From: Cymbidium sinense
Taxonomy: Eukaryota > Streptophyta > Magnoliopsida > Asparagales > Orchidaceae
DNA: 64,000 nt
Assembly (NCBI GenBank): GCA_021442155.1
Contig: JAKCPB010000368.1
Span: forward strand, 1-64,000
Direction of reading: 5' to 3'
A program made the position numbers and the translations under genes. This document shows positions 35,131 to 44,456 of the stretch, piece after piece; position 1 is the stretch's first letter, and each line of letters begins with the position of its first letter. The notes beneath the pieces were generated by a model. It ran no database searches. It had not been told where the DNA came from and saw nothing but the letters and a program-made list of their open reading frames with translations.

Positions 35131-35626
35131 TTTTTTTTAATAGAGTACAAATTTAGATTCAACATTTCATTTTTTATAATTTCATCAACCAAGTAACACA
35201 CCAAGTTTTCTAAGACATAAGCTACAACATAAATAAAAAAATGAGCATGCATAGAGTAAATCAAAAACCCTAGATAACTATAACTATCTCTACACTATAA
35301 AGACACAATTCCATAAGCAGCAGATCGGATCGACAGTTCTTCAAGTTCTCTAGTTCCCATCAAAACCACCTCGGCCTTTTGAGTAGCGGGATCCACCATC
35401 AAATCCCTGATCTCTCCCTCCGGCACCGCCATTGTGGTAATCTCCATCCCTCCTTCCACCTCCATAACCCCCACTGCTCCAACCTCCACCTCCATATTCA
35501 CCATCACCTCCAGATCACCCACCACCATTGCGATTACCGCCGCCTCCGCCTTCGCCGCCACCGCCATATCTAGACTAAGCCTGGTTGATGGTGATGTTCC
35601 TATCGTCAAGGTTCTGCCTACTCTTT
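35131..35626 (-). pseudogene. Glycine-rich RNA-binding protein 3' fragment, copy G7 (best preserved)
   Basis: T8 edge at 35,131-35,138. On the minus strand the GRP frame reads GQNLDDRNITINQA, a stop, SRYGGGGEGGGGGN, another stop, then GGYGGGRRDGDY, GGRDQGFDGGSRYSKGRGG and FDGN, followed by TAG (35,350-35,352) where family C termini have WRN. This is the end of the last RRM strand plus the Gly-rich tail of a class IV plant GRP. The RRM core is absent. The overlapping frames at 35,295-35,609 (minus) and 35,379-35,634 (plus) are off-frame shadows. The right edge is CTACTCTTTGGGTTTAGGG. Confidence 0.88.
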
Positions 35627-37170
35627 GGGTTTAGGGTTTAGGGATTAGGGTTTTAGGATTTTTGCTTTTAGGGTTTAGGGTTTAGGGTTAGGGTTTAGGG
35701 TTTAGGGTTTAGTGTTGTAGGTTTAGTGTTGTAGGTTTAGGGTTAATTTTAGGGTTTAGGGATTAAAGTTTAGGATTTAGGGTTTAGGGTTTTTTTGTTT
35801 TTTTTAAAATTAAGTATACTAGTAGGTTTAAGTTTATTTAGTTTATTTTTTATTTATTTTAGTTTAATTTATTTGTTTATTTTATTTAGGTTTATTTTTT
35901 ATTTTTATTTAGTTTAATTTATTTATTTTAGTTTAGGTTTTATTTATTTGGTTTAGGTTTAGGTTTATTTTTCTGTTATGTTTTATTTTTATTTTATCTT
36001 TTATGTTTAGGGTTTTTTTTAGGTTTAGGTTTAGGTTTTTTTTTTGTAGGTTTTAAGTTTATTTTAAGGTTTTATTTTTTAGTTTAAGTTTAAGCATTTT
36101 TTAGTTTATTTTTTTATTTAGTTTAGGTTTAGGTTTAGGATTAGTTTATTTAGGTTTAGGTTTTATTTATTTTAGTTTAGTTTATTTTATTTAGGTTTAG
36201 GTTTATTTTATTTTGTTTATTTTATTTTATTTTAGGTTTAGGTTTTATTTTAGTTTATTTATATTTATTTTATGGTTTTTTAATTGGTTTTATTTAGTTT
36301 ATATTTTATTTTATTTTAGGTATAAGGTTTAGGGTTTGTGATTTAGTGCTTAGGGTTTAGGGTTTAAGGTTTAGTGTTTTTTTAATGAAAATTTAAGTAA
36401 ACCTGTAGGTTTAAGCTTATTTAGTTTATTTAGTTTATTTTATGTGTTTATTTAAGTTTATATTTTTTATTTAGTTTAGTTTATTTATTTTGAATTTTTT
36501 ATTTTAGTTTAGGTTTTTTATTTTAGTTTATTTTTTAGTTTTACGTTTTGGTTTTTGTTTATTTTTTAGTTTAGTTTTATTTTTTATTTATTTTTAAGTT
36601 TAGGTTCTATCTTTTTAGGTTTAGGTTTAGGTTTTTAGTTTATATTTAGGTTTATTTTTAGTTTATTTTATTTTATTTAGTTTAAGGTTTATGTTTAGTT
36701 TATTTTATGTTTAGGTTTTATTTATTTTATTTTAGTTTATTTTAGTTTAGGTTTAGGTTTATTTTATTTTATTTTAGTGTGTAGGGTTTTTTTAGTTTAA
36801 GGTTTAGGTTTAATTTTTATTTATTTTAGGTTCAATTTTAGTTTATTTCTTAGGTTTAGGTTTTTATTTAATTTTAAATTTATTTAATTTTAGATTTATT
36901 TTATTTATGGTTTTAGGGTTTTGGTTTAGGGTATATGGTATATGGTTTAGGTTTATTTTATTTAGGGTTAAGGCTTTTGGGTTTTTTTTTTAATTAAGTA
37001 AACCAGGTTTAGGTTTATTTAGTTCATTTTATATTTATTTTATTTTATTTTATTTTATATTTTTATTTAGGTTTATTTTTTTTTTATATAGTTTATTTTA
37101 TTTTAGTTTATTTATTTTAAGTTATTTTATTTTTTTTTATTTAGGTTTATTTTAGGGTTTAGGGCTTTTG
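35627..37170 (+). repeat. TTTAGGG arrays and T-rich modules (G7-G8 spacer)
   Basis: TTTAGGG at 35,627-35,800 (with TTTTGCTTTTAGGG near 35,660), then T-rich modules opening at 35,803 (AAATTAAGTATACTAGTAGG), 36,386 (AAATTTAAGTAAACC) and 36,992 (AATTAAGTAAACC). Short TTTAGGG remnants lie between them. No gene. Confidence 0.85.
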
Positions 37171-37633
37171 TTTTTTTAATAGAGTACAAATTTAGAATCA
37201 CCATTTCTTTTTTTTTATTTTAATTACCAAGTAACACACCAAGTTTTTTAAGACAAGCTACAACATAAATAAAAAATGAGCCTGCATAGAGCAAATCAAA
37301 AACCCTAGATAGCTAGAACCATCTTTACTGTAAAGACACAGTTACATAAGTAGCAGATCGGATTAAACATTTTTTAGTTTCTCCAGTTCCCATCAGAACC
37401 ACTCTGTCCTCTTGAGTTGCAGGATCCACCATCATATCCCCGATCTCTCCCTCCAGAACCATCACGGTGGTAACCTCTCCCCTCCCTCCATAACCACCAC
37501 CACCGCTCGACCTCCACCTCCATATCCACCAAGACCTTGATCCCCACCACCATCTGATAACCATTGCCTCTGCCTTCGCCTTCACCACCATATCTAGACT
37601 AAGCCTGGTTGACGTTGATGTTCCTACCAAGGT
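37171..37633 (-). pseudogene. Glycine-rich RNA-binding protein 3' fragment, copy G8, fused to gypsy pol
   Basis: T7 edge at 37,171-37,177, shared 3'UTR with AAAACCCTAGATAGC, Gly-rich tail, and SR.GGE-like sequence near 37,590. The C-terminal codons read DGNWRN with Trp intact, as in G4. Instead of the usual CATTCTTAGGG edge, the copy stops at CTACCAAGGT (37,624-37,633) and continues as gypsy pol. CAAGGT is present in both the GRP sequence and the gypsy sequence at this point. The minus frame at 37,325-37,630 is off-frame. Confidence 0.85.
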
Positions 37634-38390
37634 GATATTAGAAATGCCACCCCCTAAAAGTTTAACTCAACTTAGATAATTCCCAAGGTGGTTGGCATAT
37701 CTAAGATTCTTTAAATCTAACTTATCAGGAAGATATCAGCCATTCTCAGCACTTATCAAAAAGGATGCTAATTTCAAGTGGGATGACAAGTGTGAGCATC
37801 CCTTCAAAGACATTAAGCATTACCTGATGATGCTGCCAGTTCTAGTAGCCCCTATCCCAAGCAAGATGCTCATACTTTACACTGTTGTATTAGAAGACTC
37901 CCTTGGTGCTTTGTTAGCCTAATCCAATGATGAAGGGAAGGAAAATGCACCCTGCTACCTCAGTCATCATCTAATCCCTGCTTAGGCTAATTATCCACCC
38001 ATTGAGAAGCATTGCCTTGCTTTAATCTTTGCATCCCAAAAGCTACAGCATTACATGCTTCCTCATAAGGTGAACTTAATCACTAGGATCAATCCACTAT
38101 AATATATCACGACATGGCCGACGCTATCCGGACGATTGGCACAATGATCCATGATCCTCTCGCAATTTGACATTACCTTCATACCCATCTGTGTGGTGAA
38201 AGAATAAGCACTAATAGATTTCTCCATGGCACACCCACTTCTTTCTAACTCTTCGCTTAGTGATGATCTCCCTAATGAACAAATCATGAACTTAGGAGAA
38301 ACTAGCATTCACCAATGGGAGATGTACTTTCATGGTGCGACTTTCTCTCAAAAAGGAGAAGAACCATAATCTACTATTCTAGGAAAGGCA
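37628..38390 (+). pseudogene. Ty3/gypsy RT thumb and RNase H remnant, block B (5'-truncated)
   Basis: Starts abruptly at the G8 junction, inside the sequence preceding LEMPPPKSLTQLR. 37,692-37,922 reads MAYLRFFKSNLSGR, QPFSALIKKDANFKWDDKC and LEDSLGALLA. After a stop the RNase H remnant continues (NDEGKENAPCYLSHHLI, EKHCLALIFASQKL) to about 38,090, then degraded sequence. Upstream pol and the 5' module are absent, so this block cannot be an independent full insertion. Closest to 59,688-60,400 of block A'. Confidence 0.85.
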
Positions 38391-38870
38391 GGGGTATGAA
38401 TTATTCTCTTAACTCTTGACCGTGATGTGATGAGATTCTCATATCATCTTTCCAATCCTTGCACCAATAATGAAGCCTAATATGAGGCTCTGATTACCGG
38501 TCTGGAATTATCCATTCCTCTAAGCATCCGAACATCAACATCTTCGATTCTCTAGTTATCAACCAAATCATTGGGTCCTATAATGTTAAAAAAGCCCAAG
38601 CTCCATCACATCACACATGTACACCATAGAGTTGTTAGCCCAAATCCCAAAGGTTACCATTTATACAATTCCTCAATAAGAGAATGTCATAGCGTATGCT
38701 TTATCCAAGCTTGCCAAGGAGTTAACATGTCTGGAGGATAAGTCCAATTCAATAAAGGTCCAAAATTGATAAGTCTTATCCCTTATTGATATTGAATTCA
38801 TCAAAAAGTACTCTCTTGAAGGGGAGGTTGCCATTGCTAAGAAGGAGGAGTTAGATTGGAGGTAACCATT
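38391..38870 (+). pseudogene. Archaeal-type second RNase H remnant, block B
   Basis: Pieces DVMRFSYHL, NPCTNNEA.YEALITGLEL, SLVINQIIG, a YTIELLAQIPKVTIY-like stretch and VIAYALSKLAKEL appear in order with stops between. This is the same arrangement as in block A and A'. The frames on the minus strand over 38,063-39,100 are shadows. Confidence 0.7.
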
Positions 38871-40080
38871 CATGGATTACCTAAATAAAGGAAAACTACC
38901 TCAAGTGAAGTCCCAATCCTATCAGATGAAGCAGAGAGTGCTTTCCTATGCTCTTGTGGATGGTGTCCTGTACCAAAATTCATTTGATCATATATGGTTA
39001 TGTTGTTTAGATAAGCACAAAGCCTGTAAGATCGTGACCGAAGTACAATCAGGATTATCTGGAGCCACCAATCCAGTCTAAAGATGAAAGCAAAGATCAA
39101 GAGACTAGGATACTACTAGCCATCGATGATCAAAGATTGCATGGATATGGCTAGGTGATGCCACCAATGTCAAATACACGGTGTGGTCCTACACCAACTC
39201 CCCAAAATTTTACATCCTACATTAGCCATATGGCCATTCGAGTGTGGGGTTCACATAGTGAAAGTGATCCTCCTTCTTCCAAGAATCATTGGTTCATCTT
39301 AGCTACTACTAACTACTTTTTCAAGTGGGTGAAGATGATTTCCTGAGAGGTCATAGCATGTGCTCTAGTTTTTAAGAACCATATTGTATATAGGTTTGGA
39401 GTGCCTAGATAAATTTTATCTGATAATGGTACTACATTCAAGAGCACCAAGATCAATATCTTTTCCTGGAGACACTGCATAGATTCGAGATATTATACCA
39501 TCAACTACCTGAGGGAAAACGGCTTAGCAGAAGCTTTCAACAAAACTCTCATACAAATACTAAAGAAGACACTCAAAAATAATAAGCGATAATGGCATAA
39601 GCAGTTAGTTGAAGCCTTATGGGCCTACAACACCACATATAGAACTCCAACCCAGTCTACTCCATTCACTTTAGTGTATGGGTCTAAAACCATTCTATCA
39701 TTAGAAGTTCAACTCCCATCTCTAAGGATAGTTGTGAGTAGAAAGATCACGAAAGAGCAGAATGACAAGTTATGGTTATAAGAGCTCGAATGTTTGGAAG
39801 AAAGATGCATGTGGGCATGCCAAAACCTTGAGTTTTACAAAGCTAAAGTTATTCAAGCTAACAATAAGTTTGTTCATACTAGAGCTTTTCAAGTAGGAGA
39901 GCTTATTTTAGTTCTAAGGAGATCGATTGTTTCCCATAGTAAGATGGGAGGGAAGTTTGAACCCACTTGGGAAGGCCCTTTTTTCCATAGAGAAGGACTA
40001 CCAAGGAGGATCTTATGAGCTGATTAATCATAAAGGAGAGCGCCTAATGCTTCTAGTCAATGGGCTCTACTTAAATAAAT
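38871..40080 (+). pseudogene. Ty3/gypsy integrase remnant, block B (best preserved of three)
   Basis: 38,872-39,081 gives MDYLNKGKLPQVKSQS and LSYALVDGVLYQNSFDH. The zinc-binding region has CHQCQIH at about 39,153. The core reads PPSSKNHWFILATTNYFFKW, then SDNGTTFKS (about 39,420) with its catalytic Asp, and ENGLAEAFNKTL (about 39,520) with the Glu in place. The C-terminal part (39,794-40,018) has ACQNLEFYKAKVIQAN, FQVGELILVLRRS and KFEPTWEGPF, then a frameshift before NGLYLNKYY. Stops elsewhere make it non-functional. Confidence 0.85.
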
Positions 40081-40445
40081 ATTATAAATCATGTATGAAA
40101 ATAATTATCAATAATGAAAATTCCATTTTGAATTCAATCTCTTCCATGTTGAAAGTATTCTTGTTTATTAATCTGCCATGATGTGTTTAGGGTAGGTGTA
40201 AGTTACCGTTGCAGGGTCCTATGCTTCATCAACATAACACAAATACAAACTACACACAAACATATAAAATAAACACATATCTTTTATCTCGGGCAACTCT
40301 GAGTTGAGATAATTCCCTCAGCGACACTCACATCATAGTTGCTTTAGGTCGAGCTAACGTGCTACCCTGCTAGTGTGTCACCCTAGTGGTCTTCTTGCTT
40401 TGGAGGATGTAAGTCTATTTTTCTTTCCTTTCTTACTTGGCCAAT
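40081..40445 (+). repeat. Gypsy 3' non-coding region, short form, block B
   Basis: Matches 8,700-9,060 of block A, then stops at CTTACTTGGCCAATGCA and jumps directly to the last AT-satellite unit. About 2.1-3 kb present in block A is absent. The identical junction occurs at 62,360 in block A'. Confidence 0.8.
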
Positions 40446-40705
40446 GCATAATATAATATACTAAAACATTTCAAAACATCTTATTTCATCCAAAAACATA
40501 TCACTACATGATCAAATATATGATGCTATATTATAAAATAATATATAGTATTATAATATGATTCAGGGCTAGGTTTTAAGGTATTCAAATCTCTAATAGT
40601 CAAGGTAATGTCTCTTGAAGACATTTTCTTTAGCTACCATAACTATGTTAGGATTAGATCATTCTTTAGATCTACTCCTAATGACATCTCTATTCAAGAT
40701 TTAGG
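40446..40705 (+). repeat. AT-satellite unit and junction cassette, block B
   Basis: 40,446-40,584 matches the end of the satellite in block A (ACTAAAACATTTCAAAACAT, GATCAAATATATGATGCTA). 40,585-40,705 is the cassette with CAAATCTCTAATAGTCAAGG and GTCTCTTGAAGACATTTTCTT. Confidence 0.8.
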
Positions 40706-40948
40706 GTTTAGGGTTAGTTTGGGATTTATGGTTTAGGGTTTAGGATTTATGATTTAGGGTTTAGGGTTTAGGGTTTAGTGTTTAGGGTTTTAGGGTTTTG
40801 GGTCTAGGGTTTTAGGGTTTAAGGTAGGGGGTTTAGGTTTAGGTTTAGAGTTTTAGTGTTTAGGGTTTTTAGGGTTTAAGGTTTGGCATTTAGGGTTTAG
40901 GGTTTAGGTTTTATGTTTAGGGTTTAAGTTATAATTTAGGGTTTAAGG
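40706..40948 (+). repeat. TTTAGGG array, block B
   Basis: Degenerate telomere-type repeat between the cassette and G9, as in the other two blocks. Confidence 0.85.
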
Positions 40949-41228
40949 TTTTTTTTTAACAGAGAATAAATTTAGATTCAACATTTCTTCTTTTTGATTT
41001 CATCAACCAAGTAGCACCCTAGGATTTCTAAGTCATAAGTGATGACATAGATCTAAGATAAGCACCCATAGAGCAAAATAAAAACCCTATATAAGTAGAA
41101 TTATCTCTACTCTGATTAGAACCACTCTGGCCTCTCAAGTAACGGGTCCACCCTCATATCCCTGATCTCTCCCTCTACCACCACCACAGTTGTAACCTCC
41201 ATCGCTCCTCCTACCTTCATAACCCTCA
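40949..41228 (-). pseudogene. Glycine-rich RNA-binding protein 3' fragment, copy G9, truncated and fused to L1 ORF1
   Basis: T9 edge at 40,949-40,957 and the shared 3'UTR, with about 60 bp lost between TCTCTACTCT and GATTAGAACC. The coding remnant in the true GRP frame reads EGYEGRRSDGGYN then CGGGRGRDQGYEGG, and ends early at PVT through a frameshift. G11 has the same RRSDGGYN signature, so the two are sister copies. At about 41,229 the copy is joined to an L1 ORF1 fragment in the same orientation and frame, and the rest of the GRP fragment is missing. Confidence 0.85.
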
Positions 41229-42055
41229 TAATCACATTTCTTTAAACCCAACCAAATTTCTTTCAGATATTTTTTAGTAATATCAATTTCTATAAGAATT
41301 CTAGCAACATACCGTCTAGAAGAAGTAGCTGTTACTTGATAAACTTGCGAAGGCTGACCAAAAATTAACCTAATACCATAAAGAATTTGATGATTAAATA
41401 GATGAATCTGCAAGTTAGGTAAAGAAATCCAAATGGGAACAATAGGAGACTCTTCATTAACATCAAACATAGGCATCCACTTCAAATATGCATTTGACAA
41501 TTAATAACATAGTAAGAACTCCTAGAAATAAATTCTTCCATAATCAAGGTCATTAGAAAGTTTAATTAGAACATGCCTTGCATCAATCAGTCAAATAGAA
41601 AAAGAACTAGATAAATTTAAGCTATGAAAAAAGAAAGAATATCTTCCATCTTTGGTCGTTTAAATTAAAACTTTCCAATCAAAGAAAAAGCCAAAGGCTT
41701 AGCTAATCTTTCAATATCCTCATCTAAAATCATAATTGTTAGAGTATCTTTAAAAGTCTTATGAAGCAAATTCAAAGGAGGCTCGGTGGAGGAATTCTTA
41801 CTAGCTAAAGCCTCTTTGAAAGATTTAATAACAGCAAGTAATTTAGAGGTAGGATTACGCAAAAAATCTGATGCCTTAGTGGGATTCATCAGCACATGGG
41901 ATTTACCCAATGGATTTGAAGAAGCTGACGCTATGAGTCACGACACTGTGACAAGAATAGGTCGCCCAAGGCCGATAATCTATAGGGAATCCAAGAGAGA
42001 AATCACTCAAAAACTCACCAAGAATGCGAGGTATCCCAAAATCGCCCAATAATAA
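41229..42055 (-). pseudogene. L1-type LINE ORF1 (DUF4283) fragment
   Basis: The minus strand encodes the N-terminal part of the ORF1 RNA-binding protein of plant L1 elements. 41,665-41,910 ends with IERLAKPLAFSLIGKF. Next, broken by stops, comes KRPKMEDILSFFHSLNL, then LIDARHVLIKLSNDLDYG. 41,229-41,500 gives YLKWMPMFDVNEESPIVP and VWISLPNLQIHLF-like sequence, then VARILIEIDITK and IWLGL. This is the order of the DUF4283 domain. The region to about 42,055 is probably 5' leader. The zinc-knuckle end of ORF1 and all of ORF2 are absent. The plus frame at 41,786-42,052 is a shadow. Confidence 0.85.
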
Positions 42056-43900
42056 AGTTTAGTCTAGTTTTAGGGTTTAGGTTTAGTGTTTATTAGTTAT
42101 TATTAGGTTTTATTAATTTTAGGTTATTATTATTTTATTATTAGTTTATGTTTCATTTAGTTAGTTTAGTTTTAGTAAGGTTATTAGTTTAGTATTAGTC
42201 TTAGTTTTAGTTATTATTATTTTAGATTAGTTTTGGGGGGGGGGGGTTAGGTTTGTTTATTAATTTATTTAGTTAGTTTTATTTGGGTTTAGTTTATTTT
42301 AGTTTATTTATTAGTTATTATTATTAGTTTATGGTTTCATTATTATTTAGGTTTTAATTAATTTTAGTTAGTGGTTTAGTTTTGTTTATTTATATTTATT
42401 TTAGTTTTATTAGTTTTATTAATTTAGTTATGGGTTTAGGTTTATTAGTTTATTATTATTTTTTATAGTTTAGTTCATGGTTTAGTTATTTAGTAGTTAT
42501 TATTTATTATTTATTATTATTATTAGTTTAGATAGTTGGTTTATTATTAGTGTTATTTTAGTTTAGTTTCCTCTTTAGTTTATTATTATTATTAGTTTTA
42601 TGTTTTATTATTAGTTTTATTATTATTATTTAGTTTATTTATTTAGTTAGGTTTAGTTTATTTTAGTTATTTATTTTAGTTATTATTATTAGATTTATTA
42701 TTATTAGTTTAGTTGGTTACTTATTAATTTTTATTAGTTATTATTGTTAGTTTTATTATTTTAGTTTATTTATTAAGTTTATTAGTTTAGTTATTTAGTT
42801 TTATTTAATTAGTTTATGTTTTATTTTAGTTATTAGTATTATTTTATAATTAGATAGTTATTATTACTTTTAGTTAGGTTTTATCATTGTTTATTATTAT
42901 TAGTTATTTGAGTTTATTATTATTATATTTATTAGTTAGTTTTTATGATTTATTATAGTTTAAGGTTTAGTTTTGGTTATTTAGTTATTCATTACTAGTT
43001 ATTATTATTAGTTCATTAGTTTAGTTTTAGTGTTTATTATTTTATTAGGGTTTATGTTTATTTTATTAATTATTTTTTAGTTAGTTTTTTTATTGTTTAT
43101 TAGTTTATTAGTATTAGTTTTTTTTGGTTATTAGTTATTTATAATTAGTTTTATTATTTATTTATTTTAGTTTTTATTAATTATTAGGTTTTTTGTTTAT
43201 TATTTTTTATTTACTAGTTTTATTATTAGTTATTAGTTAGTTTATAATTTTATTTTTTTTTTATTATTTTTAGTTGTTGTTTTTATTATTATTATTGATT
43301 ATTAGTTTGTAATTTTAGTTTTTATTAGTTGTTATTATTAGTTTTATTAATTTAGTTTTGGGGTTTTAGTGTTTAATTTAATTTTATTATTTTATTATTA
43401 TTATATTATTATTATTATTATTTTAGTTATTATTATTTAGTTATTATTGTTATTTTATTTTGTTTTTAATTTTATTAGTTATTTTAGTTTTATTATTAGT
43501 TTTAATTATTATTATTTTAGTTGGGTTTATTATTAGTTTAGTTAGTTTATTAGTTTTAGTTATTAGTTATTGGTTTATTTTATTAGTTGGTATTATATTA
43601 GTTATTAGTTTTAGTTAGTTTATTATTATTTATATTTTTATTTAGTTTATATTTAGAGTTTATTATGTTTTATTAAGTTTATAGTTATATTAGTTATTAG
43701 TTATTTAGTTTATTTAGTTAGTTTAATTTTAGTTAGTTTTATTAGTTATTTAGTTATTAGTTATTTTATTAGTTTTATTAATTATTAGTTAGTTTATTAT
43801 ATTTTTAGTTATTAGTTTTAGTTATTATTTGTTTATTTTGTATTAGTTAGTAGTTTATTATATAGTTTAGTTATTATTGTTTAGTTAGTTAGTTTAGGTT
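42056..43900 (+). repeat. TTA/TTAG-type array
   Basis: Made of TTATTATTAG, TTTAGTTATT and TTAGTTTATT words, a period-3/4 pattern different from both TTTAGGG and the T-rich module. C is rare. A run of 12 G lies at 42,235-42,246. No gene and no copies of this array elsewhere in the window were noticed. Confidence 0.85.
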
Positions 43901-44036
43901 TAGGGTAGGTAGTTTTAGGGTTAGTTTTAGTGTTAGTTTAGCATTAATTTTTTATTTTATTTATTTTAAGGTTTAGGGTTTAGGATTTAAGTTTTAGTTT
44001 AGGAAGTTCAAGTTTAGTTTAGGGTTTAGGTTGTTG
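43901..44036 (+). repeat. Short TTTAGGG-derived run before G10
   Basis: Degenerate telomere-type words resume after the TTA array and lead to the T-run of G10. Confidence 0.75.
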
Positions 44037-44456
44037 TTTTTTTTAAGAGAATAAATTCATATTCAACATTTCTTATTTTGATTTCATCAACCAAGTAACA
44101 CACCAAGTTCTCTAAGACATGACGATATAGAACAAAATGAGCATGCATAGAGCAAATTAAAAACCTTAGATAACTAGATCCCTTCTATTGTAAAGACACA
44201 ATTCCATAGTAGAGATCAGTGGCCGGGTTCATCCCAACCACCATGGCCTCTGGAAGGGATCCACCATCCCATGATATCTCCTCCGCCACCTCCTCCACCT
44301 CGTTGCTCCTCTCACCTATAACCACCACTGCTCACCACCACCTCCATAACCACCGACCTCCGATCCCCACCACCTGCAAGCCGCCTCGCCTTCACCTCCA
44401 CTTGCCATTTAGATTGAGCACAGTTCCATGATGTTCACTGGGTTTAGCCCATTCTT
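44037..44456 (-). pseudogene. Glycine-rich RNA-binding protein 3' fragment, copy G10
   Basis: T8 edge at 44,037-44,044, shared 3'UTR (CAACCAAGTAACACACCAAG, AGCATGCATAGAGCAAAT), then a Gly-rich remnant with many short deletions. The C-terminal DGNW region is disrupted. The right edge AGCCCATTCTTGGGTTTAGG matches the common edge. The plus frame at 44,219-44,431 (Pro/Ser/His/Thr-rich) is its antisense shadow. Confidence 0.8.

Noticed and set aside
41786..42052. Plus-strand frame of 88 codons
   Set aside because: Antisense to the L1 ORF1 fragment; no recognisable product.
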